The notes under the pieces: model-generated
Seen by the model: only the letters and a program-made list of their open reading frames with translations
Databases searched by the model: none
What the model was told of the DNA's origin: nothing
Made by a program: the position numbers and the translations under genes
Shown here: positions 10,560-20,380 of the stretch, one piece after another
Layout: each line of letters begins with the position of its first letter
Numbering within the stretch: the stretch's first letter is position 1
Source: Nemertoderma westbladi
Lineage: Eukaryota; Xenacoelomorpha; Nemertodermatida; Nemertodermatidae
Length of the DNA stretch: 47,047 bases
NCBI GenBank assembly: GCA_032718475.1
Contig: JAUCBJ010007427.1
Coordinates: forward strand, 1 to 47,047
Direction: 5' to 3'

Positions 10560-13260
10560 AATGCAGGCAGATTGTATAAAATAAGCAGTAGGTAGGTAGG
10601 TGGAACTTAGAACAGAGGGAAGTCGGACTCCTGAGTTTACTAAAATCCTAAGGTTATTAGCCCCTTGCGTGACTGCCGGTTTTGTCTGAGTTCGCTCGAC
10701 CTAGTAGTAGTACGGTCACTGTGGAATTGCTACTGAAAGAACAGTTGATATGAGTAAACAGAAATGCTAGGCATAGGGGCCTAGTTCAATCACAGTACTG
10801 CAGTACCGGTATTAGACTCACTAAAAATTAAAAAATATTCAATGAAATACTGAAATAGGCCTAATTATACAACAACCATCAGACCGTACTGCCGTACAGT
10901 CGTACCGAACCTGATAACCTGCAGACACGCCTAGAATACAAGTACAAGGTATAGTATGTAGAATGTAGGTATGGCAGTAAGGCCTGTGGAAGTATTGGCG
11001 GCGGTCTGGCGGTAGCCTACTGCAGCAGGCGTTCCAGTTGTACCGCAGACAGGTAATACAGTAATAGGAAATCAAACACTAACTGCTGAACTGCTAGGCC
11101 TAGCAGAAGAACAGTGCCAGTACACATAAGGCTGCAAAGTCAATGCTAGCAGCAGCATTCAAAGAATGATACCACACAGCCAGCTGTGAGTTCATTATCC
11201 TTGCCTCACACTAAGAGTGTTGCTGCTGCTAGGATACAAATTATCTGTTATTGGCTAGAGCTGTACCATTGGTTGGCTTTCATGTTATGATATTCAAATG
11301 GTTTGATGGAGGGAATTTCAAAATAGTCAAATAATACAACAATAATGAAATTTTTAATATGATGTGCAATTATAAAAATCGCTGTAACTCTGGTGCAACA
11401 CGACCGTATTCGATGAAATTTTCATTGTTACGTACGGTAATTAATGCGTTTACAATTGCTATACTCAATATATTTATAATCGGTATGATTTTTAAACTAT
11501 AAGAGTTTAAGAGCCGGGAATTGCCAAATTGTGGCCACGTAAGCCAGATTTGACCACAAAATTGACCAGGTTCGTTCAACTCTTGAAAATTTTGGAATAT
11601 GTCAATTTTGTTCTACTATCATGTTCTATAAATGACCGAAGTTAAAAAAAATATAATTCCTAGGAAGTTGTTTTATTTTTGATAAATATGTAATTTTATG
11701 GTGAAAATTGGTTAATTTTGTTAAAAATGAGTGAAAATTTGACGGTTTGGAGTAAAATTGGGTGGGTTGGGCCAACTCATATAAATTGTTGCCAGTGTCA
11801 TTTTTCTTATCCTAAAACGTTCTTTAATTGAGCACAGTTTTAGAAAATATAATTCCTAGGAAGTTCTTAAACTAAAGCTCAGACTTTCAAAAAGACGGTC
11901 ATTTAACGGACTTTTTTTATTTGTCTGTCATACCTACACATATCGTTGAAATCGAAAATGGCATGCATATTCGGATTCAGCACACCAAAATGTACCTATA
12001 TAGTATATTTTGAGGTAATCTGAGGCTAAAATAAAAAAAAATGAAAAAATGAAAAAAAATTTCGCCAAAATTTGCCAAACTTCCAAAAATACTTAACTTG
12101 CTCAGATTTTCATGAAATTTGGTACGGATGTGCCCAAAGCAATTCTAAGAAACTAATTTGAAGGATTTACGGAAAAATGCAATTTAAGCTGATATATCGC
12201 ATTTTGAGTGCCTAATTTTAGGCTAAATTTCAAGAAAATACAGATTTCCTAAGTTTGGCCCTTATTTACTACATGAAGCAAAGACTTTTTGTATTAACAT
12301 TAAATGGATAACATGTAGAGCTATCTTATCCATCTGTGATGTTAAAGTTTCAGAAAAATATAAACAGACAATTCGGAGAAAACCACTTTCTACCAAAACC
12401 TATTTTGTCAACTTCCAAAATTACCATTTTTTGGCCCCAATTTCCGGCCCTTAATATTCAGGCAACGCACAATATCAATAACAGTAATGGAACTCCCATC
12501 TTCCCTCTATATAACGCAAGTGGAACGGTTTCGTTCTAATTAAAAGATACAGAGTTATAACGATTTAAAAATTGTCAAAAATATCCAAATTTGGCCCAAA
12601 ATTGGCCAAAAGTTAAATTATTGGCATACTGTTAAATATTTTTGGCCAATATTTTGACCCGATGAACAACTGTATTGGATATGTATTCGGTATGAGTTTC
12701 AATCGAAATAGCCAAGCTGCTTTGGTGATAGCGAGAAAACAATGTAAAAATTTACCATTTTGATAATTTTTGGGTAAAATTAAAATGTGGCCAAAATGGC
12801 CAAATTTGGCTAAACGAAATTTTTTAATGAAACTTGCAAATTTATCCGCGCACAAAGTCTCCGGAGAACATTTGAAGATTTCAGTCACCTTCATCCCGAA
12901 TTTCACCAATTAGTGCTAGAAGTTTCCAAATTGGGGCAAAAATCCACTTTTGGTTGCCAATTTGGAAATGTTGGGGAACTAAATTGAAAAAACAAAAGCG
13001 TACAAAATTCTTAGAATAACAAAAACTACAAACGTGGCAAATTTCAGAGAATATAATTCCTAGGAAGTTGTAAAACGCCCCGAGTAAGCTCCACTTTCTA
13101 TATACTAATGTTGGAACGCCTACGCCCGGTGTGGGAGAATCCTCACGAAGGATCCTCCCACGTTGTGTTGTTTTTAGGTTTACATAAGAACCGCATATCC
13201 GACTAGAAGACATATAGATTTGGCGGGTTAAACTGCCAAAGGTCTTAAAAGCGCGAACAG
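10560..13260. other. Non-coding; old interspersed repeat sequence
   Basis: No gene seen. From about 11370 to 13080 the text is built of AAATTTGGCC-like phrases and carries three copies of TATAATTCCTAGGAAGTT (11652-11669, 11848-11865, 13052-13069), suggesting an ancient repeat family. A short GTAG microsatellite lies near 10590. Confidence 0.55.
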
Positions 13261-13515
13261 AGATAGTTAACTAAACGGTTACATAACGGCTGTGAGATTG
13301 TTAACTAAACTATTACATTACGGCTGTAAGATAGTTAACTAAACGTTTACATAACGGCAGTGAGATAGTTAACTAAACGGTTACATAACGGCTGTGAGAT
13401 TGTTAACTAAACTATTACATTACGGCTGTAAGATAGTTAACTAAACGTTTACATAACGGCTGTAAGATAGTTAACTAAACGTTTACATAACGGCTGTGAG
13501 ATAGTTAACTAAACT
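13261..13515. repeat. 34-bp tandem repeat, 7.5 copies, with higher-order period
   Basis: Units start at 13261, 13295, 13329, 13363, 13397, 13431, 13465 and 13499 (partial). Each contains the GTTAAC palindrome and TTACATAACGGC or a variant. Units 1-3 are repeated nearly exactly as units 4-6, a 102-bp higher-order unit. The array ends just before the SINE. Confidence 0.95.
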
Positions 13516-13535
13516 AAACGTCTGAACCAGCGTAA

Positions 13536-13812
13536 GGCCCCACTTTGTCCCAGTGGTTAAATCCGTTGCTTAGATTTCACATCTCTCCGGCTGGGTTCGA
13601 TCCAAGCATGAGTTTTCGGTTCAGTATATGCTTTAATGGATCTAGCCAGGGCGCATCTCGGCCTTGCATCCTCAAATGGTATCTAAATGAGTACTGAGGA
13701 TTCCTCTGGGGAATATAGTTTTTTTTTGAGGGGGGGGGGGGGGGGGGGAATTGGAAACAAGTCGTCAGACCTGCTGAGTAATCGGTGGCCTAACGGCCGA
13801 ATAAAACTTTAT
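13536..13812 (+). mobile_element. tRNA-derived SINE
   Basis: The head looks like a degenerate tRNA: TCCCAGTGGTTAAATCCG resembles a polymerase III A box, and GGGTTCGATCC at 13593-13603 is a near-consensus B box. A non-tRNA body follows, interrupted by a poly-G run (about 13731-13748). It ends in GGCCTAACGGCC, then ATAAAA-like sequence near 13800-13812. Boundaries are approximate. It is not a functional tRNA gene: the acceptor stem does not form. Confidence 0.6.
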
Positions 13813-14450
13813 AGTTTTTACTTCACAAATTTTTAACTTTTTATACATAGCGGGTGCGTGTTGATAAACTAAACGTTAACCTAATAATTAGATGCGAGAT
13901 ATATGATAGATAATGCAAGAGCTGAATAGGAAATTTATTATTCAGTACAGTATGAATGACCAACAGAATGAGTTAGATGCGAATGGGACAGACAGGCTAC
14001 AAGCTAGACAAGCTTGCCAGCGAGAGCTATAAATTACGCGACTATGCTGGGCAGCCTAATAACGAAAAACGAAACATTGGGCAAAGTACCGTCTACCCTC
14101 TGTACAAAATATATTGTATGTTAAAAAAAACACTGTAGAAAATGTTTCTACTCCTTCAATTCTAAACGAAATAAATTGAAATTTTGCAGAAAGCATGTCC
14201 AATAGATGCTCCCTGCGGGGTGTGGACAGAATTTTGATTGAGTGAATTCTACGATTATGATCGGTCATTCTTGAATTAATTCAACTGTTGCTAGGCAACC
14301 AACAGGTCCTTCGCAACAAAAACCTTGCATACACAACTAGATGCGATAATGAAGTTATCATCAAGGTTTCATCCAATTCCATCAACATTAAGTGTAAGAA
14401 GTTGTGTGTACAAACAAACAAAACAAAAAAAACACGCGTGAGAAATAAGG
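13813..14450. other. No gene seen
   Basis: AT-rich spacer between the SINE and the 22-bp array. A short minus-strand frame at 14056-14268 has no recognisable features. Confidence 0.5.
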
Positions 14451-15425
14451 ACATCCAACTTGGATCCGTCCAACATCCAACTTGGATCCGTCCAACATCC
14501 AACTTGGATCCGTCCCACATCCAACTTGGATCCGTCCAACAACCAACTTGGATCTGTCCAACATCCAACTTGGATCCGTCCAACATCCAACTTGGATCCG
14601 TCCCACATCCAACTTGGATCCGTCCAACATCCAACTTGGATCCGTCCAACATCCAACTTGGATCCGTCCAACTGCCAACTTGGATCCGTCCAACATCCAA
14701 CTTGGATCTGTCCAATAGCCAACTTGGATCCGTCCAACATCCAACTTGGATCCGTCCAACATCCAACTTGGATCCGTCCCACATCCAACTTGGATCCGTC
14801 CAACAGCCAACTTGGATCCGTCCAACATCCAACTTGGATCCGTCCAACATCCAACTTGGATCCGTCCCACATCCAACTTGGATCCGTCCAACATCCAACT
14901 TGGATCCGTCCAACTGCCAACTTGGATCCGTCCAACATCCAACTTGGATCTGTCCAATAGCCAACTTGGATCCGTCCAACATCCAACTTGGATCCGTCCA
15001 ACAGCCAACTTGGATCCGTCCAACATCCAACTTGGATCCGTCCAACATCCAAATTGGATCCGTCCAACAGCCAACTTGGATCCGTCCAACATCCAACTTG
15101 GGTCCGTCCACATCCAACTTGGATCCGTCCACATCCAACTTGGATCCGTCCAACATCCAACTTGGATCCGTCCAACATCCAAATTGGATCCGTCCAACAT
15201 CCAACTTGGATCCGTCCAACAGCCAACTTCGATCCGTCCAACATCCAACTTGGATCCGTCCAACAGCCAACTTGGATCCGTCCAACAGCCAACTTGGATC
15301 CGTCCAACAGCCAACTTGGATCCGTCCAACATACAACTTGGATCCGTCCAACATCCAACTTGGATCCGTCCAACATCCAACTTGGATCCGTCCAACAGCC
15401 AACTTGGATCTGTCCAATAGACATA
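14451..15425. repeat. 22-bp minisatellite, about 44 copies
   Basis: The unit contains CCAACTTGGATCCGTCCAAC, with point variants at the spacer (ACATCC, ACAGCC, ACTGCC, ATAGCC, CCCACATCC) and two shortened units near 15110-15130. Blocks of variants recur about 242-264 bp apart, so the array grew by block duplication. All six frames are open across it. Because 22 is not a multiple of three, each frame cycles through a 22-residue peptide repeat. I treat the long open frames as a by-product of the repeat and not as genes. Confidence 0.95.
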
Positions 15426-16465
15426 GATCCAGAATGTAGGCCTACAGTTAATAAATATAATGAAATAAATAAAATAAAATATGAATGTGATGATAGTGAA
15501 ATAAACGGAATGTTACGATGATAATGAATGAATTTATGAAAATCGAATTTATATAAAGCAAAAGTAGTTGCCTAGTAACAACAATGAGTATAATTATTAT
15601 AATAAGTAGTTTATTTTATATTAGTCTTGGTGTTACTTGGCTACTTGGTGTTAGAACTATAAATACAGTGAACTATTGTTAAAGTTTAATTTTACGATTG
15701 ATTATTGTGGGAATTAATATAAATACCTAGTGGCAGCAGATGTGGAGGAATTCAATAGAATACAACAAGGAATCAATTCAAGTTGGGGCGATGCACACAT
15801 TAGCCATTATACTTTTTTTTTAATGTCTACAATTTCTACTGAAATTAAAATATTTTGATTTTATACGGTATGGGCTGTTAAAATATGGCTAAAGATTTGT
15901 TTTTCGAAAAATTTTCAAATTTTCAATCGCCCTGTAGCGGCCATTGAATGAAACAAGACTTGCGGCTAAAATGCTACTAGTCATTGAATTTTAGGTGAAA
16001 TTGCCTGCAACCAATTTTTTCGAATTACAGAGGTGAGCTCCACAAAAGTTATCGGTTTTACAATTTTTAGTCTTGCCTTTTTATGTAAATTAATTAATAT
16101 TTATTAATATTTGCCAAAATTTTAACAAATTTTTGGCTTTAATCTGAAAAATTGGCTGTAAAACCAAAAATATAAAAATTATAACCGATAACTTTTAAAG
16201 AACAGTTGAAAACCTTTCGAATGAGCCAAAAATAAAGAAAATTGGATAAAAAAAAGGCGGAGGATTAGTATTTTGAAAAATGAAAAATGTCATTCCGAGA
16301 TAAGTTCATTCCGAGGTTGTCTGTCTGTCTTACAATTTGACTGACAGACCGTCATACAGAAAAATAGCAATAACTCGAGAACTAAAAGAGGTTTCACTAA
16401 GCGATTTTCAGATTTTAAATCCCCATTAAATTCTGCTATAAAAATTTTGACCATGGTTCTAACAC
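15426..16465. other. No gene seen
   Basis: AT-rich non-coding DNA with phrases resembling the 7-8 kb and 11-13 kb segments, plus a GTCTGTCTGTC/GACAGAC inverted motif near 16318-16350. It ends where LINE coding sequence begins. Confidence 0.5.
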
Positions 16466-16708
16466 TCTATGGTTCTTTTCGGGGAATCTCATTGATCTCG
16501 ATTGCTGCAAAGCTATACAATAGGATTCTATTAAATCGCATCAGGGATCCCATTGAGAGACTGCTCCGTGGAAATCAGAATGGGTTCCGTAAAGGTCGTG
16601 GGACCATGGAGCCCATTTTAGCACTTAGAAGGATAATTGAAGAGTTATCAAAAAAGAAAGACAGGCATCTGGCTGTTATCTTTGTTGACTTCTTCAAGGC
16701 CTTTGATT
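16466..16708 (+). pseudogene. LINE reverse transcriptase, N-terminal part (split by transposon)
   Basis: Encodes the fingers and first palm motif of a non-LTR reverse transcriptase: GISLISIAAKLYNRILLNRI, then NQNGFRKGRGT, then FVDFFKAFD, whose first D is the motif A metal ligand. The frame is cut at 16708 by a foldback-like DNA element and resumes at 18664 with DSVSRSRMFSILSLYG. The LINE is therefore older than that insertion. It is the same family as the copy at 23361-24433, judged by nearly identical protein and DNA in the downstream half. The LINE 5' part is absent. Confidence 0.85.
16700..16708. repeat. 9-bp target-site duplication, left
   Basis: CCTTTGATT lies immediately left of the inverted-repeat element. 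The same nine bases are at 18655-18663. In the LINE reading frame they encode part of KAFDS, and one copy restores the expected RT sequence. Confidence 0.9.
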
Positions 16709-17062
16709 GGTCTCAGGTCTTTATATCCCAGGGGTCTTTATATCCCAAGGGTCTTTATATCCCACTCTAAAAAAATGGGTCTTTATATCCCAAGGGTCTT
16801 TATATCCCAGGGGTCGTTATATCCCACTTCTAAACTAAAATCGGGTCTTTATATCCCAGGGGTCTTTATATCCCAAGGGTCTTTATATCCCAGGGGTCTT
16901 TATATCCCAGGGGGCTTTATATCCCAGGGGTCTTTATATCCCAGGGGTCTTTATATCCCAAGGGTCTTTATATCCCAGGGGTCTTTATATCCCAGGGGGC
17001 TTTATATCCCAGGGGTCTTTATATCCCAGGGGTCTTTATATCCCAGGGGGCTTTATATCCCA
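16709..17062 (+). repeat. Left arm: 18-bp array, about 19 units
   Basis: Units of GGGTCTTTATATCCCAGG with minor changes (GGGGGCTTTATATCCC variants), interrupted by spacers near 16768-16782 and 16828-16847. Confidence 0.95.
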
Positions 17063-17228
17063 CCAGTTATTCTGGGAGAAGAAATTCTTTGGTGGGAAAT
17101 TCAAACTTTTGGCTTGTGGTGGTAGCACTGCTGTACAGTACTACTTACAGTACATGTAGTAAACTATTTACTACACTCTGTACAATGAAAATGACGATTT
17201 TCATCGTTGGGTACGGCGATTTGTCGGA

Positions 17229-18320
17229 TTGTCAATGCTTCCATTGCATGATTTAATGCATTGTGCTAATTATCTTGCTAATCATCCTCCTGCTAATCTT
17301 CCGGTTGGTGGTATTGCAGCATGTAATGAATTTAGAGTGTATTTCTTCAACTATTATATGAAATTCCCAAATCTTTGGTGTCAGTGGGAAAATAGTGGTC
17401 CTAGAACGACGAATTTCGCGGAGGGTTTTCACAACCGATTGAAAGTGGATGTATTCCATAGCGTCCGACCATCATTCGCTGTGTTTCTAACTGAGATGCA
17501 AAAGGAACAAAGGAATGCACTTGTTCGGTTAAGCCAATTAGCTCGGGGGCCCCATGAAATACAAAGGCGACGTCCTGTTGATATTGCTACTGAATCTCGT
17601 ATTAGTAGAGAATGTGAATTGTACCACACGGCTCAGATAGTTTACTATAACGGCGGAATAGAGTGCCCTGTGGAAGCCATGTTGAACTATGTAGATATCC
17701 AGACTCATAATATTGCACATAATCTTTTCAGCATGAGACAACTTGGTGTCGGAGGTGTTGCAGCTGGTGGCGGTGGACTAGGTGTTGGTGGAGGAGAGGG
17801 TGAACTAGGTGTTGGTGGAGGAGAGGGTGGACTAGGTGTTGGTGGAGGAGAGGGTGGATTAGGTGTTGGTGGTGGTGTGGGTGGACTAGGTGTTGGTGGC
17901 GGTGTGGGTGGACTAGGTGTTGGTGGAGGAGATGGTGGACTAGGTGTTGGTGGAGGAGAGGGTGGACTAGGTGTTGGTGGCGGTGTGGGTGGACTAGGTG
18001 TTGGTGGCGGTGTGGGTGGACTAGGTGTTGGTGAGGGAGAGGGTGGACTAGGTGTTGGTGGAGGAGAGGGTGGACTAGGTGTTGGTGGCGGTGTGGGTGG
18101 ACTAGGTGTTGGTGGCGGTGTGGGTGGACTAGGTGTTGGTGGAGGAGAGGGTGGACTAGGTGTTGGTGGAGGAGAGGGTGGACTATGTGTTGGTGGCGGT
18201 GTGGGTGGACTAGGTGTTGGTGGAGGAGAGGGTGGACTAGGTGTTGGTGGCGGTGGTCTAGGTGATAATGGAGGAGGCCGTGGATTAGGTGTTGGTTACA
18301 GGGTTTACCTTCAATTGTAA
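17229..18320 (+). CDS. MULE-like transposase C-terminal fragment with Gly-rich 9-residue repeats
   Basis: Open for 363 codons; the first true ATG is at 17235, but the frame extends upstream to about 17150, where a CTTACAG acceptor-like site precedes it, so it is probably a last exon or a truncated ORF. Residues 1-170 carry the pattern common at the C-terminus of invertebrate MULE transposases: W, then RTTN (59-62), EGFHNR (65-70), then a hydrophobic stretch and a KEQ segment. The catalytic DDE core is missing. Residues about 175-350 are 9-residue repeats (GLGVGGGEG/GVG) from a 27-bp minisatellite that keeps frame. The protein ends near GDNGGGRGLGVGYRVYLQL. Whether the Gly-rich tail is translated is unknown. 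Confidence 0.7.
   Translation: MSMLPLHDLMHCANYLANHPPANLPVGGIAACNEFRVYFFNYYMKFPNLWCQWENSGPRTTNFAEGFHNRLKVDVFHSVRPSFAVFLTEMQKEQRNALVRLSQLARGPHEIQRRRPVDIATESRISRECELYHTAQIVYYNGGIECPVEAMLNYVDIQTHNIAHNLFSMRQLGVGGVAAGGGGLGVGGGEGELGVGGGEGGLGVGGGEGGLGVGGGVGGLGVGGGVGGLGVGGGDGGLGVGGGEGGLGVGGGVGGLGVGGGVGGLGVGEGEGGLGVGGGEGGLGVGGGVGGLGVGGGVGGLGVGGGEGGLGVGGGEGGLCVGGGVGGLGVGGGEGGLGVGGGGLGDNGGGRGLGVGYRVYLQL
17760..18290 (+). repeat. 27-bp coding minisatellite, about 18 copies
   Basis: The unit contains GGACTAGGTGTTGGTGGAGG with alternating GAGAGGGT and GTGTGGGT endings. Every unit is a multiple of three, and the frame is maintained throughout. Confidence 0.95.
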
Positions 18321-18427
18321 ATATTTTAATAATTAATTGTTATCCTTAATTATTATACTAGTTATTGTTATATTTCCTCAGAAGTATATTTATTGAAAAG
18401 TTGCGGGACCATTACAAAAAGGACCTA

Positions 18428-18654
18428 CTGGATATAAAACCCCCTGGGATATAAAGCCCCTTGGGATATAAAGCCCCTTGGGATATAAAGACCCCTGGGA
18501 TATAAAGACTCGATTTTAGTGTAGAAATGGGATATAAAGACCCCTGGGATATAAAGACCCTTGGGATATAAAGACCCATTTTTAAGGCTTTTTTTAAGAT
18601 GGGATATAAAGACCCCTGGGATATAAAGACCCCTGGGATATAAAGACACCCAAT
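18428..18654 (-). repeat. Right arm: inverted 18-bp array, about 11 units
   Basis: Complement of the left-arm unit (GGGATATAAAGACCCCT). Its spacers at about 18509-18530 and 18567-18600 mirror the left arm. Confidence 0.95.
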
Positions 18655-18663
18655 CCTTTGATT
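18655..18663. repeat. 9-bp target-site duplication, right
   Basis: CCTTTGATT, identical to 16700-16708. Confidence 0.9.
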
Positions 18664-19063
18664 CAGTCTCTCGCTCACGTATGTTCAGCATACTTTCATT
18701 ATATGGGATTCCTGATGAAATTATTGCAGCAATCAGATCAGTATACGATGGTTCGACAACATTTGTGTCTACTGTTGACGGTGACACAGGACCATTTGAA
18801 GTGTTATGGGGCGTCCTCCAAGGAGACACACTTGCACCATTCTTGTTCATTATTGTGGTTGACTATGTTCTACGCATGTCCTTAGATCATTATAATGATG
18901 ATGGGGTGATGATAACTCCACCCACTGGCTCCAGAAGTCGAGGAAATCCTGCCAAGTACCTAACTGATCTAGACTTTGCTGATGACTTAGGAGTACTCTC
19001 AGAATCATTAGAGGGAGCCCAACGGCTCCTCAGCTCATTAGAACATGCTGCTTCTAGTGTTGG
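18664..19063 (+). pseudogene. LINE reverse transcriptase, middle part (resumes after insertion)
   Basis: Continues the RT begun at 16466. It carries GVLQGDTLAPFLF (motif B) and LDFADDLGVL, the catalytic FADD motif. It breaks off after residues SSVG at 19063, where the related copy near 24090 continues into INSRKTK. The thumb and 3' end are missing here. At the breakpoint lies the 16-bp palindrome GGCCTATTAATAGGCC. Confidence 0.85.
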
Positions 19064-19066
19064 TCC

Positions 19067-19082
19067 GGCCTATTAATAGGCC
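19067..19082. repeat. 16-bp perfect palindrome at a LINE breakpoint
   Basis: GGCCTATTAATAGGCC sits exactly where LINE homology ends. Confidence 0.85.
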
Positions 19083-19945
19083 AGGGTAGTTTTTGTGTCA
19101 AGAGTTGAGCCGTTCAAAAACACGATGTGGTTGTGTACGTGTGTGTGTGTGTGTATATATGTATAAACATTCAATATCTCAAAAACTCAAGTAGGTACGC
19201 AAAAATTTTAATAACAAACTCTACATAAATTTTAGTTGCGCACAAGACTGTATATTTTTTGCGGCGTTTCGATCACGGGGTCACTGAAAAATAGCGGTTT
19301 TGAAAATCTAAGTCGAATTTCACCGATTTCAAATTCAACTCGTCGAGTATGCACCAACTTTTTTATTTGGGCTATTCAGTCATTTGAGCAACATATTTGA
19401 GGCTCAAAATCTTTTAAATATCGCAAATCTCGCACAGAACGTCGCCAAAATTTGTTAGTCCTGCAAAAAAAAACGCAAAAAATTCGTCTAAAATTATTGG
19501 TTGCAGAATAATATAATTCAACTTGAAAAGCCAACAAGCTGGCTATAAGGAGAGCGTCCATAGACAAACGGAGTGTTAGTTGGGTCCCTCCTCATTCATT
19601 ATCATCAACCTATACTGTAAAACATTTGAACGACCCAGTGCTTACACGTTCGTGGGGCCTTCGCGCAGCACGAGGCCCAGTTATGAGATACAAATTAAAA
19701 TTGTGCGACTGTATCACAAAATCAGGTTATGAGAGATTAACCCACACCACCAATTAATCAAAGAAAGGGGGACAGTACGTGTTCACCCCTTTTAATCTCA
19801 CCCCCCCCCACACCCTTCCCAACCACCAATACATAACCGCGACATCTACCACCCACGGAAGGGTAGCACGAACTTATTTCCAAACGCACGTTCAATATGC
19901 AAAGCCAGGTGGTTTATAGGAATATAATCAATGCAGTACTCGTCT
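19083..19945. other. No gene seen
   Basis: Includes a GT/TA microsatellite at about 19137-19165 and a C9 run at 19801. The 19-bp CGTGGGGCCTTCGCGCAGC at 19651-19669 recurs inverted with one mismatch at 21044-21062. Confidence 0.5.
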
Positions 19946-20380
19946 TCATTCAGTCATTATAAGCCTCTTTGCGTTCGACCTGTTTTGTATTAAAATATAT
20001 TTATTAAACGCAGGCTGACGCTCTTTATAATAATAATACCTAGGGATGCCAGCTTCCAGACTTTCAATCTTTACTGCCGCGCAAACCCCGCAGAGGAAGT
20101 TTTGGTTTGAGAGATCAAGCCCATCGGCAATTGGTGTTTCAATTTCGGTCCAGGAACTCTGACAATGGGAGCATTCAATCTTAGCTGTGGTCCATTCCCG
20201 TGGTTTCGGCTTCCTTTTCTTCGTCCCAATGACAGATTCTTCTGAAGACGTTCGATTCGCTTTCAGTTTATTGTTGGCGTTTGTGTTTTGAAGTTGTATT
20301 CGAGTGGACAGTCGCGCCGGTTTCGAGGTAACCATACCGACCTGTGATAAGCGTTGGTTTTGTTGAGTGCCGGTATTCAT
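19946..20380 (-). CDS. Small Cys4 zinc-binding-like protein, function unknown
   Basis: 144 residues starting at an ATG. The N-terminal 60 residues are polar (Gln, Asn, Ser, Thr). A basic cluster, KKRKPKPR (54-61), could be a nuclear localisation signal. Two CxxC pairs follow, C70/C73 and C97/C100, spaced like a small zinc finger. The tail (PRYYYYKERQPAFNKYILIQ) is tyrosine-rich and basic. Composition and the clean ATG-to-stop frame are protein-like. It lies between the two halves of a 19-bp inverted repeat (19651-19669 and 21044-21062), so it may be cargo of a DNA element. It could also be a first exon of a host gene. No family is recognised. Confidence 0.4.
   Translation of the reverse strand: MNTGTQQNQRLSQVGMVTSKPARLSTRIQLQNTNANNKLKANRTSSEESVIGTKKRKPKPREWTTAKIECSHCQSSWTEIETPIADGLDLSNQNFLCGVCAAVKIESLEAGIPRYYYYKERQPAFNKYILIQNRSNAKRLIMTE

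Larger units (their letters stand above)
16709..18654 (+). mobile_element. Foldback-like MULE-type DNA transposon remnant
   Basis: A 1946-bp insertion into a LINE RT, flanked by the 9-bp direct repeat CCTTTGATT. Both ends are arrays of the 18-bp unit GGGTCTTTATATCCCAGG in opposite orientation. The non-repeat spacers inside the arrays mirror each other in matching order (ACTAAAATCGGGTC on the left, ACTAAAATCGAGTC on the complement of the right), so the arms are true inverted repeats. The interior encodes a MULE-like transposase C-terminus. Nine-base duplications and tandem-repeat arms are the known style of Drosophila Foldback elements and MULEs. The outermost 8-10 bases of the two ends do not match well, and most of the transposase is missing, so this copy is non-autonomous. 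Confidence 0.8.

Noticed and set aside
13261-13515. CRISPR-like appearance of the 34-bp array
   Set aside because: The repeats are contiguous with no unique spacers, and the surrounding genome is eukaryotic.
14281-15521. Long overlapping open frames on both strands (up to 383 codons)
   Set aside because: They are produced by the 22-bp array, which lacks stops in every phase; all six frames are open and none has independent coding signs.
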